Shown: piece after piece, positions 27,301 through 34,901 of the stretch
How positions within the stretch are numbered: the first letter of the stretch is position 1
How the letters are laid out: the number at the start of each line of letters is the position of its first letter
Assembly: GCA_963578105.1 (NCBI GenBank)
Contig: CAUZBP010000010.1
Span: forward strand, 19,861-83,860
DNA length: 64,000 nucleotides
Direction: 5' to 3'
Source: GCA-2718815 sp963578105
Lineage (GTDB): Bacteria > Planctomycetota > Planctomycetia > Pirellulales > Pirellulaceae
Program-made: the position numbers and the translations under genes
The notes under the pieces: model-generated
The model's database searches: none
What the model was told of the DNA's origin: nothing
The model's input: only the letters and a program-made list of their open reading frames with translations

Positions 27301-27689
27301 CGCTCGATGTGCTGACGATGCTAGGATTTGTCATCCTCATCGGCACCTCCGTCAACAACGCTATCCTGATTGTGCACCAGGCTCTCAACTACTCACGAAA
27401 TCACGGGTGGGATTCGCGGAAGGCAGTACTGGAAAGCGTGCGAGTTAGAATTCGTCCGATCTTCATGACCATGGCTACCACGGTATTGGGTCTTTGTCCC
27501 TTGGTATTGTTCCCGGGCGCAGGTAGCGAACTCTATCGAGGCCTGGGAAGTGTTGTACTGGGAGGCCTGTTCCTTTCGACACTCTTCACACTGTTGTTGG
27601 TACCCACGCTGTTCACCCTGCTTCTCGACGTGAAAGCGAAGCTGCATTCTCTTCTGCACCGACCCGAACCGGCTGACTCTGGTTTTTGA
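24339..27689 (+). CDS. RND family efflux permease
   Basis: The 1116-residue protein has the two-fold RND architecture: TM1 after MHPIEACVRNPVKVSVGVLI, a large periplasmic loop, TM2-6 with the proton-relay segment GMLVDNAVVVLENIYR (Asp455; the second Asp of AcrB is Asn here), a second periplasmic loop starting near PQVEYLPTGNRN, and TM8-12 containing GFVILIGTSVNNAILIVH. It is driven by the proton gradient and works with the upstream adaptor. Compared with AcrB, about 50 extra residues are inserted in the first porter region (roughly residues 150-205, rich in Arg, Ala and Leu). The drug or lipid substrate cannot be predicted. Confidence 0.92.
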   Translation: MHPIEACVRNPVKVSVGVLIVTLFGLISLFRMPMQLTPEIQTPTITVKTRWPGASPHEIERAIVKEQEDQLKSVEGLRKMSSESENSRGTVKMEFVVGTDMSEALIKVSSRLQQVPEYPEDADEPIIAMSDAADRAIAWFILSQRMPTRGDIAKFQQELPHLSNALEPARRAHNPGLSVLRLRRIAEAHPEIAARLPSENIDVPKLRKFAQDFIESRFERCRGVSTSNVFGGQDPELRVEVDPQKLAARNLTITDLRQALRGENVDTSAGDFSEGKRRWVVRTRGQFQDPQQVADQVLIADKNGPIYVRDVAEVRLDFKKPESSVRRFGTSNIAINCLRETGANVLEVMHLLRQATGELNAGILKENGLQLTQVYDETDYIYAAVGLVNWNIFIGGMLTVAVLLIFLRSVRATLIVTLAIPTSIVGTFLLLNGLGRSLNVISLAGLAFAVGMLVDNAVVVLENIYRHYQTQEPTFKVAVKATQEVWGAVVASTLTTLAVFLPVVLVKEEAGQLFLDIALAISCAVGLSLLVSVTVIPTASARLFRRPRHGRVSRKPGTVERIAQRFVAAVITFLRYFQQGFVRQLVLVAVFIIASLITIVFFLPQVEYLPTGNRNLAIGVILPPPGYNLEEMMRMGAYVEEKLAPYWDLNPESDEARALDFPAIGDWFYVTRGRQVFMGLRAYNPTESWRLVQLLWTLNGIFDDGTRIISFQSSLFEQGLGAGRTIDIEVSGPELAHLVKLGRQIMKDVPDVFPPEFRLQVQVRPVPSLDLSNPELHVKPKGEHAVTLGIRAADLGYTVDALVDGAYVTDFFQGGDKIDLAIVGKHSFVQHTQDIEALQIATPTGQLVTLGTIADVSLNSGPEQINRRERERTITIQVTPPEQISLQESIERIDAEILEPLEAGGELSGGYRINLSGTVDKLRATWTALFWNVLLALAITYLLMAALFESWLYPLAIIFSVLLGAVGGLIGLRLLNVYLALQGVPPQSLDVLTMLGFVILIGTSVNNAILIVHQALNYSRNHGWDSRKAVLESVRVRIRPIFMTMATTVLGLCPLVLFPGAGSELYRGLGSVVLGGLFLSTLFTLLLVPTLFTLLLDVKAKLHSLLHRPEPADSGF

Positions 27690-27873
27690 CCGTCTGGAAT
27701 GAATCCCCTGACGACATCCCCGTCGCGGAAGACCTCAGGAAAAATCGCCGCGTCATCTGTCGCAAAGAGAAGCACAGGAAATGCTAAGTTCCAGGTCAAC
27801 ACGACTTGAAAGCGGGCCTCAAATGGGCGATAAGTGAAACACCCTCAGTGACTCATCCGATCCGTAGCCAGCA

Positions 27874-29349
27874 TTGAAATGCATCGTGACAACACTCGCA
27901 CGTTTTACTTTTTGTCGCGTCAGTTTGTGCACCGCACCACCACACACTTTCTGTCTGATGTTGCTGACGAGTCTGCTGGGAATGTCCGGCCACCTCCGGG
28001 ACTCCGTTTGCGCCGCTGAGTGGAACGCAGGTGTGGCCAAACAAATCATCACGCCAGAGAAAGCAGTCTGGCTTGCCGGTTACGGTTCGAAACGCGCCCC
28101 CGATGGAAAACTGCACGACCTTTGGATGAAGGCCTTGGCACTGGACGACGGTCAGGGAGGACGTGCCGTACTGATTACCAGCGATTTCCAGGGAGTCCCG
28201 AAAAGCATGAGTGACCGGGTATTCCGGCAGTTAGCGGAGAATTTCGGGCTCGAACGCCGACAGGTGATGTTCACTTTTTCCCACAATCACTGCGGCCCCC
28301 GCTTGGGTGACGATTTAATTGACTATTACCCCATCGATGCCAACCAGGTCCGATTGGTGCAAGAGTACACGTCTCTCATGGTGGATAAAGTGGTGGAACT
28401 AGTTGGCGAAGCGATCAGCAACGTCGCACCCGCGTCTCTGCAAACAGGTGAGGGAACCACAAGCTTTGCCGTCAATCGCCGTAACAACCGCGAATCGCAA
28501 GTACCGGCTTTGCGAGCCCAGGGGATTCCGTTGAAAGGGCCCGTCGACCATTCCGTGCCGATCTTGACGGTCACGCGACCCAGTGGAAAGTTGGTGGTCA
28601 TCTTGTTTGGCTACGCGTGTCACCCCACAACTCTCCAATTCACCAAGTGGTGTGGTGATTATCCGGGCTTCGCTCAATTGGAGATCGAACAGGCTCATCC
28701 CGGTGTCACCGCCATGTTTGTTAACACTTGTGGTGGTGATCAGAATCCTTTGCCTCGCCGCAGTGTCGAGTTGTGCCGTCAATACGGACACATGCTCGCG
28801 GTTGCAGTCGAAAAAGCAATGCAGTCACCACTGAAGTCCGTACCACCGGGTTTACGAACTGCCTTCGAATATGTCGAACTCTCGTATCTCAAGGTAGTCA
28901 ACCGGGAAGACTTGAGCGTCGGAATGCGGAGCGAACACCCGGTTCGCGCTCGCTGGGCCGCCCGTCTGGCAGAACAAATGGACCAAGGAGCGATATTTCC
29001 TTCGTCCTACCCCTATCCCGTGCACGCCTGGCGACTTGGCAATCAGATACTGATCATCGGGATGGGTGCAGAAACAGTCGTGGACTACGCCTTGCGATTC
29101 AAGCAGGAATTCGGACCGCGTACTTGGGTATGTGGTTATACGGACGACATGATCGCCTACATTCCCTCTCGCCGGGTGTGGGAAGAGGGGGGTTACGAAG
29201 GTGGCTGGAATCTCTATGAGTATGGCCGCCCGGCCTACCGCTGGGCGGGAGACATTGAAGACCGGGTTGCTGCTTCGGTTCACAAACTGGTGCAACGCGT
29301 GTCACCGGCAGAACGACGCCCAGGTAACCATTACCCGCATCGAAATTGA
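27874..29349 (+). CDS. Neutral/alkaline ceramidase-like hydrolase, copy 1
   Basis: The product (up to 491 residues) has the ceramidase N-terminal-domain fold: WNAGVAKQIITPEKAVWLAG, the zinc-ligand segment FTFSHNHCGP, the second His in FGYACHPTTL, and GGDQNPLPR. The start is uncertain: TTG 27874 gives the longest form, while ATG 27958 begins a cleaner signal peptide (MLLTSLLGM). Proteins of this type in planctomycetes are secreted amidases of unknown substrate; true ceramide hydrolysis is not established. The next gene is a paralogue. The last codons run into an out-of-frame stretch encoding a haem-domain tail, so the C-terminus may be affected by a frameshift or deletion. Confidence 0.85.
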   Translation: MKCIVTTLARFTFCRVSLCTAPPHTFCLMLLTSLLGMSGHLRDSVCAAEWNAGVAKQIITPEKAVWLAGYGSKRAPDGKLHDLWMKALALDDGQGGRAVLITSDFQGVPKSMSDRVFRQLAENFGLERRQVMFTFSHNHCGPRLGDDLIDYYPIDANQVRLVQEYTSLMVDKVVELVGEAISNVAPASLQTGEGTTSFAVNRRNNRESQVPALRAQGIPLKGPVDHSVPILTVTRPSGKLVVILFGYACHPTTLQFTKWCGDYPGFAQLEIEQAHPGVTAMFVNTCGGDQNPLPRRSVELCRQYGHMLAVAVEKAMQSPLKSVPPGLRTAFEYVELSYLKVVNREDLSVGMRSEHPVRARWAARLAEQMDQGAIFPSSYPYPVHAWRLGNQILIIGMGAETVVDYALRFKQEFGPRTWVCGYTDDMIAYIPSRRVWEEGGYEGGWNLYEYGRPAYRWAGDIEDRVAASVHKLVQRVSPAERRPGNHYPHRN

Positions 29350-29482
29350 AGAAGATGGCATCCGTAGCACGAACCTGTCGTTGATACCCGAGGGACTGGA
29401 ACAGCAGATCGACTTCAAGAATGTTGCGGCAATGCTTTATCTAGAAAATCCAGAAACCTCCTGGCTACCTGGACAACCGTAA
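29306..29482 (+). pseudogene. Remnant tail of a PVC-type haem-binding domain, out of frame
   Basis: In the frame +1 relative to the upstream ceramidase-like gene, codons ending at TAA 29482 encode ITRIEIEEDGIRSTNLSLIP followed by EGLEQQIDFKNVAAMLYLEN. The pattern ST.LSLMPEGLE...D...MA.L..YL is the hallmark C-terminus of planctomycete cytochrome-type haem-binding proteins. No start codon suits a stand-alone 55-residue product, and the CxxCH-bearing part expected about 90 residues earlier is absent. It is best read as the 3' remnant of a deleted gene, or as a C-terminal extension of the ceramidase separated by a one-base frameshift. Confidence 0.55.
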
Positions 29483-29533
29483 GCGGCGCCGTAACATCGT
29501 TTCATTAAAACCCCGTCATCCAGAGTACCTTTC

Positions 29534-30910
29534 ATGCGAGCCGTTTGGATCACCTTCCTGGCCTTCACTGTCACCGTGTCTGCCACGACTTCCTTTGGCG
29601 CCCCATGGCAGGCGGGTGTCGCCAGCGTCAACATCACACCACTGGAACCGATGTGGCTCTCGGGCTACGGGGGTCGCGATAAACCCGCGACAGGAAAACT
29701 GACTGACCTGTGGGCCAAGGCATTGTCACTCACCGCTGCCGACGGGCAGCCGGCTGTGCTGGTGACCATGGACCTGCTGGGAATCGATCGCACACTGTCT
29801 CTGGCAATCTGCCATCGTCTGGAACAACAGTACAACCTGCGGCGAGCTGATATCGTGTTGTCGGTCTCGCACACTCACACGGGTCCGGTAGTCGGACGCA
29901 ATCTGGCCTGCGCGTATGATCTGGATGCTCGACAGCAGCGTCTTATCGATCAGTACGCTGAGGGTCTGGTGGAAAAGATTGTTCAGGTTGTGGGAGCGGC
30001 AATCACGAACACCGTTCCCGCCACGTTGTTCACTGGCAACGGCAGGGCCGCCTTTGCTGTCAACCGGCGGAATAATCCGGAACCCGAAATATCAGAACTT
30101 CGCTCCGCCAACAAACTCGTGGGCCCTGTCGATCACGACGTGCCCGTGTTAGCAGTCCGTGCCACCACCGGCAAACTCCTTGCGATCGTCTGTGGCTATG
30201 CCTGTCACGCCACCGTACTGAACGATTACTCCTGGTCAGGTGATTGGCCTGGGTTCACACAGTTGGAACTGGAACAACGCCATCCAGGTTCGACGGCCCT
30301 GTTCTGGGCCGGATGTGGGGCTGACCAGAATCCGCTGCCGCGCCGCCAGGTCGAATTGGCGCGGAGTTACGGGCGGCAGTTGGCAGATGCGGTTGATACC
30401 GCGCTCGAATCTGACATGACTACAATCCCGTCACGATTGCGCAGAACGTACGAAGAACTCGATCTCCAGTTTGCCTCATTACCTTCTCGCGAACAACTCA
30501 CAAGAGAAGCTTCTGGCGACAACGCGACAGCCCGCCGGGCCCGACTGCTGTTGCAACAGTGGGATCGCGACGGCCAACTCGCCGCGACCTACCCTTACCC
30601 CCTACAAACCTGGCAATTAGGTAACCACTTGACGTGGGTCTTTCTCGGTGGAGAGGTCGTCGTTGACTACGCGTTGCGTTTGAAACGGGAACTCGCACCC
30701 CACACGACCTGGGTCGCGGGCTATGCCAATGACGTCATGGCCTATATCCCTTCGCGGCGTGTGCTGCTGGAAGGCGGTTACGAAGGGGGTGGTGCAATGG
30801 TGTACTACGGTCTACCTTCAGCGTGGACCATGGAGGTTGAAAAACAAATCGTGGCTCATGTTCGAGCACAGGCCAGGATGCACGGCACCGGCCGCGCTTC
30901 GCAACCTTAG
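29534..30910 (+). CDS. Neutral/alkaline ceramidase-like hydrolase, copy 2
   Basis: This 458-residue secreted protein (leader MRAVWITFLAFTVTVSATTS) is a clear paralogue of the preceding gene: shared blocks include WQAGVASVNITPLEPMWLSG, VSHTHTGP (zinc ligands), FAVNRRNNPEPE, GYACHATVL, GCGADQNPLPRRQVELAR and AYIPSRRVLLEGGYEGG. The tandem arrangement indicates an old duplication, as the copies are well diverged. The zinc-binding histidines are retained in both, so both are probably active. The preferred substrate (N-acyl lipid or other amide) is not known. It has no haem-like tail. Confidence 0.87.
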   Translation: MRAVWITFLAFTVTVSATTSFGAPWQAGVASVNITPLEPMWLSGYGGRDKPATGKLTDLWAKALSLTAADGQPAVLVTMDLLGIDRTLSLAICHRLEQQYNLRRADIVLSVSHTHTGPVVGRNLACAYDLDARQQRLIDQYAEGLVEKIVQVVGAAITNTVPATLFTGNGRAAFAVNRRNNPEPEISELRSANKLVGPVDHDVPVLAVRATTGKLLAIVCGYACHATVLNDYSWSGDWPGFTQLELEQRHPGSTALFWAGCGADQNPLPRRQVELARSYGRQLADAVDTALESDMTTIPSRLRRTYEELDLQFASLPSREQLTREASGDNATARRARLLLQQWDRDGQLAATYPYPLQTWQLGNHLTWVFLGGEVVVDYALRLKRELAPHTTWVAGYANDVMAYIPSRRVLLEGGYEGGGAMVYYGLPSAWTMEVEKQIVAHVRAQARMHGTGRASQP

Positions 30911-31078
30911 TCCCGACGGCTGGTTATCAGTACCATGACCGGCTCGCTCTTCGGTAGCACCTGGTTCGGCTGCCACCCATTTGTGACGGCGACAGACTTT
31001 CCCATGCTAACTTTTGGCGAGCATCCTACCTGAACAACCTGCACCCCGCCGGTCGCATCCGTCGGGACGGTACTTCAA

Positions 31079-32368
31079 TCAGTTCGGGTGGTCTCCAATC
31101 GAATAGAGGGCGTCAAACGTGCGTAGATAGATCCGTCGACCGGAAATCGCGGGTGACGCCGCAATGAATTCGTCCAAAGAGTTCGTTGCAAGAATCTTGA
31201 ACTCACGACCTGACTGGACGACAACCACTGTGCCGTCACGCGCCGTCAGATAGATTTTACCGTCGCCGTAGACAGGTGACGCCTGGTGCTTATGGCGATG
31301 AACCGCGCGTCGATAAACTTCCTCTCCGGTCGCTAAATCGAGACAAAGCAACACGCCCGCATCACTACAGATGTAAACCAGCGAATCGACTACGAGCGCC
31401 GAGGGAATCGTCGGCGAGATCGGCTTGCTCCATAGTCGGTAATGCGGATCGTCTGAGATGTCGCCTGCACCATCACCGCGCACGACTTGAAAATTCCCCG
31501 AGGAGGATGAGGGCACCACAATATGACCTTCAGCTACAACGGGCGAAGACGACATGTGCATCGAGGGGTTGTAACCACTTGCCAGGTGAAAGTTGCCGCA
31601 TCGCCACAACTCTTTTCCGTCCTGAAGATCATGCGCCACAATGTAATCCTGACCATGGCTTAACAGGTACTCACGCTCGGCATCGCGATAAATTGCCGGC
31701 GTGGCGTAGGAACGCATGCACTTTCCCCGAGCATCAGTTTCCCGGTCCGAAGTCCAGAACTCTCTTCCTGTCAGCTTATCCAACGCCACAACGCGACTCG
31801 AATCGAGGTGGAATATCTGCATATAAAGCAACTCGTCACCGAACACCGGAGAGGAGGCCATGCCCCAGGGCATGTTCACCTTCTCATAACGGTCCTCAAC
31901 GTGAAATTGCCATATCTGTTTACCCGACAGGTCCTGACAGGACACGGTGCCGTTTCCCGAAAATGCCCAGACGTGCCTTCCATCCGTACAGGGGGAAGGT
32001 GCCGCCAGGTTTTGCTGTTCCAACTGTTCGGACGGTCCATTTCCAATGGGCAGCTCCCACAGTTGCCTACCAGAGAGATCCAGGCAAATCAACAATAGAC
32101 GTTCCGTCTTCTTCACTGTCGTGGTGAGAAAGATCTTGTCTTCCCAAACCACGGGCGTGGACGGTGCCACCCCGGGAAGAGGGAACCTCCAATGAACATT
32201 TTCCGTTCGACTCCAAGTGACAGGTAAATCCTTTTCCTGAGTCGTTCCATTTTGCCGTGACCCGCGCCACATGGGCCAGTTTTCCGCGTGAGCCGACGAA
32301 AGGCTGAAATTCAGCCCAATCAGGCACAAAACCATGAACGGAAAAAGAAAACTTACCCGAATCACCAT
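31079..32368 (-). CDS. PQQ-like beta-propeller repeat protein, secreted
   Basis: The 429-residue product has a signal peptide (MVIRVSFLFPFMVLCLIGLN, cleavage after AHA) and then NWPMWRGSRQNG, the standard opening of planctomycete outer-membrane-assembly-BamB-like proteins. Seven-bladed propeller repeats recur as LICLDLSGRQLWELPIG, VSCQDLSGKQIWQF, VVALDKLTGREFWTS, IVAHDLQDGKELWR and LLCLDLATGEEVYRR. No residues for PQQ catalysis or partner haem are evident, so it is more likely a scaffold or binding protein than a dehydrogenase. It converges with ceramidase copy 2 and is divergent from the symporter gene. Confidence 0.88.
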   Translation of the reverse strand: MVIRVSFLFPFMVLCLIGLNFSLSSAHAENWPMWRGSRQNGTTQEKDLPVTWSRTENVHWRFPLPGVAPSTPVVWEDKIFLTTTVKKTERLLLICLDLSGRQLWELPIGNGPSEQLEQQNLAAPSPCTDGRHVWAFSGNGTVSCQDLSGKQIWQFHVEDRYEKVNMPWGMASSPVFGDELLYMQIFHLDSSRVVALDKLTGREFWTSDRETDARGKCMRSYATPAIYRDAEREYLLSHGQDYIVAHDLQDGKELWRCGNFHLASGYNPSMHMSSSPVVAEGHIVVPSSSSGNFQVVRGDGAGDISDDPHYRLWSKPISPTIPSALVVDSLVYICSDAGVLLCLDLATGEEVYRRAVHRHKHQASPVYGDGKIYLTARDGTVVVVQSGREFKILATNSLDEFIAASPAISGRRIYLRTFDALYSIGDHPN

Positions 32369-33019
32369 CGACTGTTCCAGGGAAGAAGAAGGCCCCCTTT
32401 TCTTGTAGCAGGGGTTCCAACCAAAGCTGCAAAGGACCCACGTTTCGTTTGGTCCGCGGGCAGGCAGGCATAAAAACCGTTCGGTATTCTACCGTAGTCC
32501 GGCGCAAAACAACAGTATTGTCCCCAACATCTTCGTGGTCGGTGCCGGGACACCCGGAAACAACATTCCCGGGTGAAGAGACGTGAAGACCGTTATTAAC
32601 ATTTGCAGATGGGGTCACCAGTGCTCTCAGTGATCTGTGACCCCCTGAGAAAACAGCTTACACTGTCCGGGGCTTGACCTTGTCCAAAACCAAACCGATC
32701 ATAATGGGCAGTTGGCCTGGGCCGCTCTTTTGCAGAGCAGCGGTCGATGATTCGTCGACCGGGTCGCGCCGTAGCGACTCGAAAAAAGAGCGAGTCAATC
32801 TTCCCCGTTCCACGCGGCGTTGGCTCCGTGCTGTCGACCATCGAACACAGATGTCACAATCCATTTCGCTGGCATCCTATCAAGCGGGAAATTATTCGAG
32901 ACGCAAATCCTCCACGCTATCACCTGCTCAACTGGAAGGCTGGCGCTCTTTTCGAGCGATGGTCCAACACCAGGCCGTCGACGACTAGCAAGCCACTCTA
33001 AAAATTCGTAACGCCCGGC
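32369..33019. other. Divergent intergenic region with several inverted repeats
   Basis: The 651 bases between the PQQ-repeat gene and the symporter gene contain three short perfect inverted repeats: GGGGTCAC (32611-32618) with GTGACCCC (32637-32644), CGGTCGA (32741-32747) with TCGACCG (32755-32761), and GACTCG (32776-32781) with CGAGTC (32791-32796). None is followed by a T-run. A rightward frame from 32674 to 32988 is open but has no recognisable character. The stems may be regulatory for the symporter, though repeats this short also arise by chance. Confidence 0.35.
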
Positions 33020-34756
33020 ATGATGTCCTTATCCGCGCTCGACTGGTTTCTGATCGTGGCCCTCAACGGGTCGATCATTCTCTACGGTGTGTATTTGTCC
33101 CGGGGTACAAAACGCAGCGTGGACTGGTTTTTAGCAGCCAAAGGCTTGCCTTGGTGGATGGTTGGTCTGTCGATGTTTGCCACGGCGGTGGATAGCGGAG
33201 ACTACGTGGCCGTGGCCGGCGGGGCCTACAAATTTGGATTGTCTTATATTTCTTCCTGGTGGCTGGGCTTAAGCATCGGCTGGTGTCTCGTCGCTTTTTT
33301 CCTGTTTGTCCCCATGTATCGCGCCGGGATGTTCACCAACGCGGAATACCTGGAATTCCGTTTTGGACCAGTTGCTCGGGTCATCAGTGTACTGATCCAA
33401 ATCCAGTCACGTACCAACGTAATGGCCAATGTGGCCTTTTCGTTATATTTAACCTTCAGCGTATTGACCGGTTGGGGAACACAAACCTGGTGGTTGGTCG
33501 TCGGCATTGCCTTGGCAGCGGCTACTTACACGGCCCTGGGAGGTCTGCGGTCCGTTGCCGTGACAGACGCCATTCAATCGGTGGTCATGATCTTGGCTTC
33601 CATCGTCTTGTGGTGGACCGTCTGGGATCATGTAGGGGGATGGCAGGGACTGGAAAACCGACTTGACCAACACGTGGCCTCCCATCGAATGTCAGAGGCC
33701 ACGGCTCATTCCATGACCCACGTCGGTGGTTTAGACAGCACAACTGCTCCTGCAGTGATTGTTGTCCTGGGATTCATCCTGGCGCTCTCCGCCTATTGTA
33801 CGATCAACCAGTCCCAAGCGATGCGTTTGCTCGCAGCGCGTTCGATCTGGGACATGAAAATGGCAGCGGTCGTGGCCGGATCGGTCACGGCCTTCATGAT
33901 GTGGTTCAATGTGACATTAGGAGTGTTAGGAAGAGCGGTAGTACCCGACCTTGAAACCACGGACCAAATTTTGCCAACGCTCATCGAACAATTTGCCCCC
34001 ACCATGCAAGCAGGTCTCCTGGGAATCATCGTGGCAGGGCTGCTGGCCGGAGGATTGTCGACCTACGACTCGATAGGTTCCGCATTGGCCTCCGTCTTTA
34101 CACGCGACATTTACGCTCGCTTTATCCACCCGCACGGGACGGACCGGCATTACCTGTTGGTCTCTCGAATCGTCACGGTGGTAGTGATCCTGGCCTCATT
34201 TGCTTATATTCCATTCCTAAAAGCGGGCATGCTCGAATTCTACATGAAGTTGGCCGGAGTGGCGGTGATCCCGCTCTTTACCGTCTACCTGATGGGAGTC
34301 TTCACACGTGTGGCCCGGTCTTCGGCCACCATAGGCCTCAGCGTGGCAATGCTGGCTGGTCTGACGCGGTTTATGAATCCGATGCTTTTAGAATGGGGCC
34401 TGGGACCCCTGCCGGTGTGGTGGACTGACATCTGGTGGGGTTATTTATGGAGTATCCTTGTTACGAGTCTCTCCATGATCGTGGCGAGCATGATCACTGG
34501 CTGGGAAAGCCGTGAAACGTTTCAAGGGATGGCCCCTGCCAGACCGACTCGGCATCAGCCCTCGGACGACTCGGCAGACGAAGAAACCGCACCGGGAGAG
34601 ACATGGCTGGAAAGGTCCCGCCGAACCGTCCCCACGACGCTGGAAGGTACTCCACAGACCTCGTCAGAACGGACCGGATGGTGGCTCCAGCCCTGGATTT
34701 GGGCAAGTCTGCTGTTACTGATTGTGGGATACTTGAACTTAGTGGTTTTTTGGTGA
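33020..34756 (+). CDS. Sodium:solute symporter family (SSS) transporter
   Basis: The 578-residue integral membrane protein has about 13-14 hydrophobic segments. Family signatures include GLSMFATAVDSGDYVAVAGG in the TM1-TM2 region of the LeuT-type core, YTALGGLRSVAVTDAIQSVV around TM5, and LLAGGLSTYDSIGSALASVFTRD in TM8, where small and hydroxyl residues form the sodium site. A hydrophilic stretch of about 50 residues (near 505-555) precedes a final membrane segment. It resembles sugar-transporting SSS members such as SglT, but the substrate is not determined. The ATG at 33020 is followed at once by a second ATG; either is possible. Confidence 0.9.
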   Translation: MMSLSALDWFLIVALNGSIILYGVYLSRGTKRSVDWFLAAKGLPWWMVGLSMFATAVDSGDYVAVAGGAYKFGLSYISSWWLGLSIGWCLVAFFLFVPMYRAGMFTNAEYLEFRFGPVARVISVLIQIQSRTNVMANVAFSLYLTFSVLTGWGTQTWWLVVGIALAAATYTALGGLRSVAVTDAIQSVVMILASIVLWWTVWDHVGGWQGLENRLDQHVASHRMSEATAHSMTHVGGLDSTTAPAVIVVLGFILALSAYCTINQSQAMRLLAARSIWDMKMAAVVAGSVTAFMMWFNVTLGVLGRAVVPDLETTDQILPTLIEQFAPTMQAGLLGIIVAGLLAGGLSTYDSIGSALASVFTRDIYARFIHPHGTDRHYLLVSRIVTVVVILASFAYIPFLKAGMLEFYMKLAGVAVIPLFTVYLMGVFTRVARSSATIGLSVAMLAGLTRFMNPMLLEWGLGPLPVWWTDIWWGYLWSILVTSLSMIVASMITGWESRETFQGMAPARPTRHQPSDDSADEETAPGETWLERSRRTVPTTLEGTPQTSSERTGWWLQPWIWASLLLLIVGYLNLVVFW

Positions 34757-34901
34757 AATCAATCTTCATTGTTCAGCGCACGACAACCACAACGGTAAAC
34801 CATCGGTGGGACCGGCACTTGGATGAAGATGGTGTTCTGAACTAAACTAATGACCACCCGGGTCCACTGCGCAGGCCGAAACAGGATGGCCGAGATTCAA
34901 C

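Noticed and set aside
29291..29305. CNACH (CxxCH haem motif) in the +1 frame at the end of ceramidase copy 1
   Set aside because: It overlaps residues that still read as ceramidase in the main frame and is too close to the haem-domain tail to be its genuine haem site; probably chance.
29340..29352. TGA at the end of ceramidase copy 1 as a selenocysteine codon, given SelD nearby
   Set aside because: The same frame meets another stop within a few codons and shows no conserved continuation.
30911..31067. Nine-base inverted repeat (TCCCGACGG / CCGTCGGGA) flanking the gap between ceramidase copy 2 and the PQQ gene
   Set aside because: A nine-base match spaced by about 140 bases is expected several times by chance in this length of DNA, and there is no transposase or target duplication.
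32674..32988. 104-codon ORF upstream of the symporter
   Set aside because: It starts at TTG without a ribosome binding site, is rich in Ser/Arg without pattern and overlaps inverted repeats.
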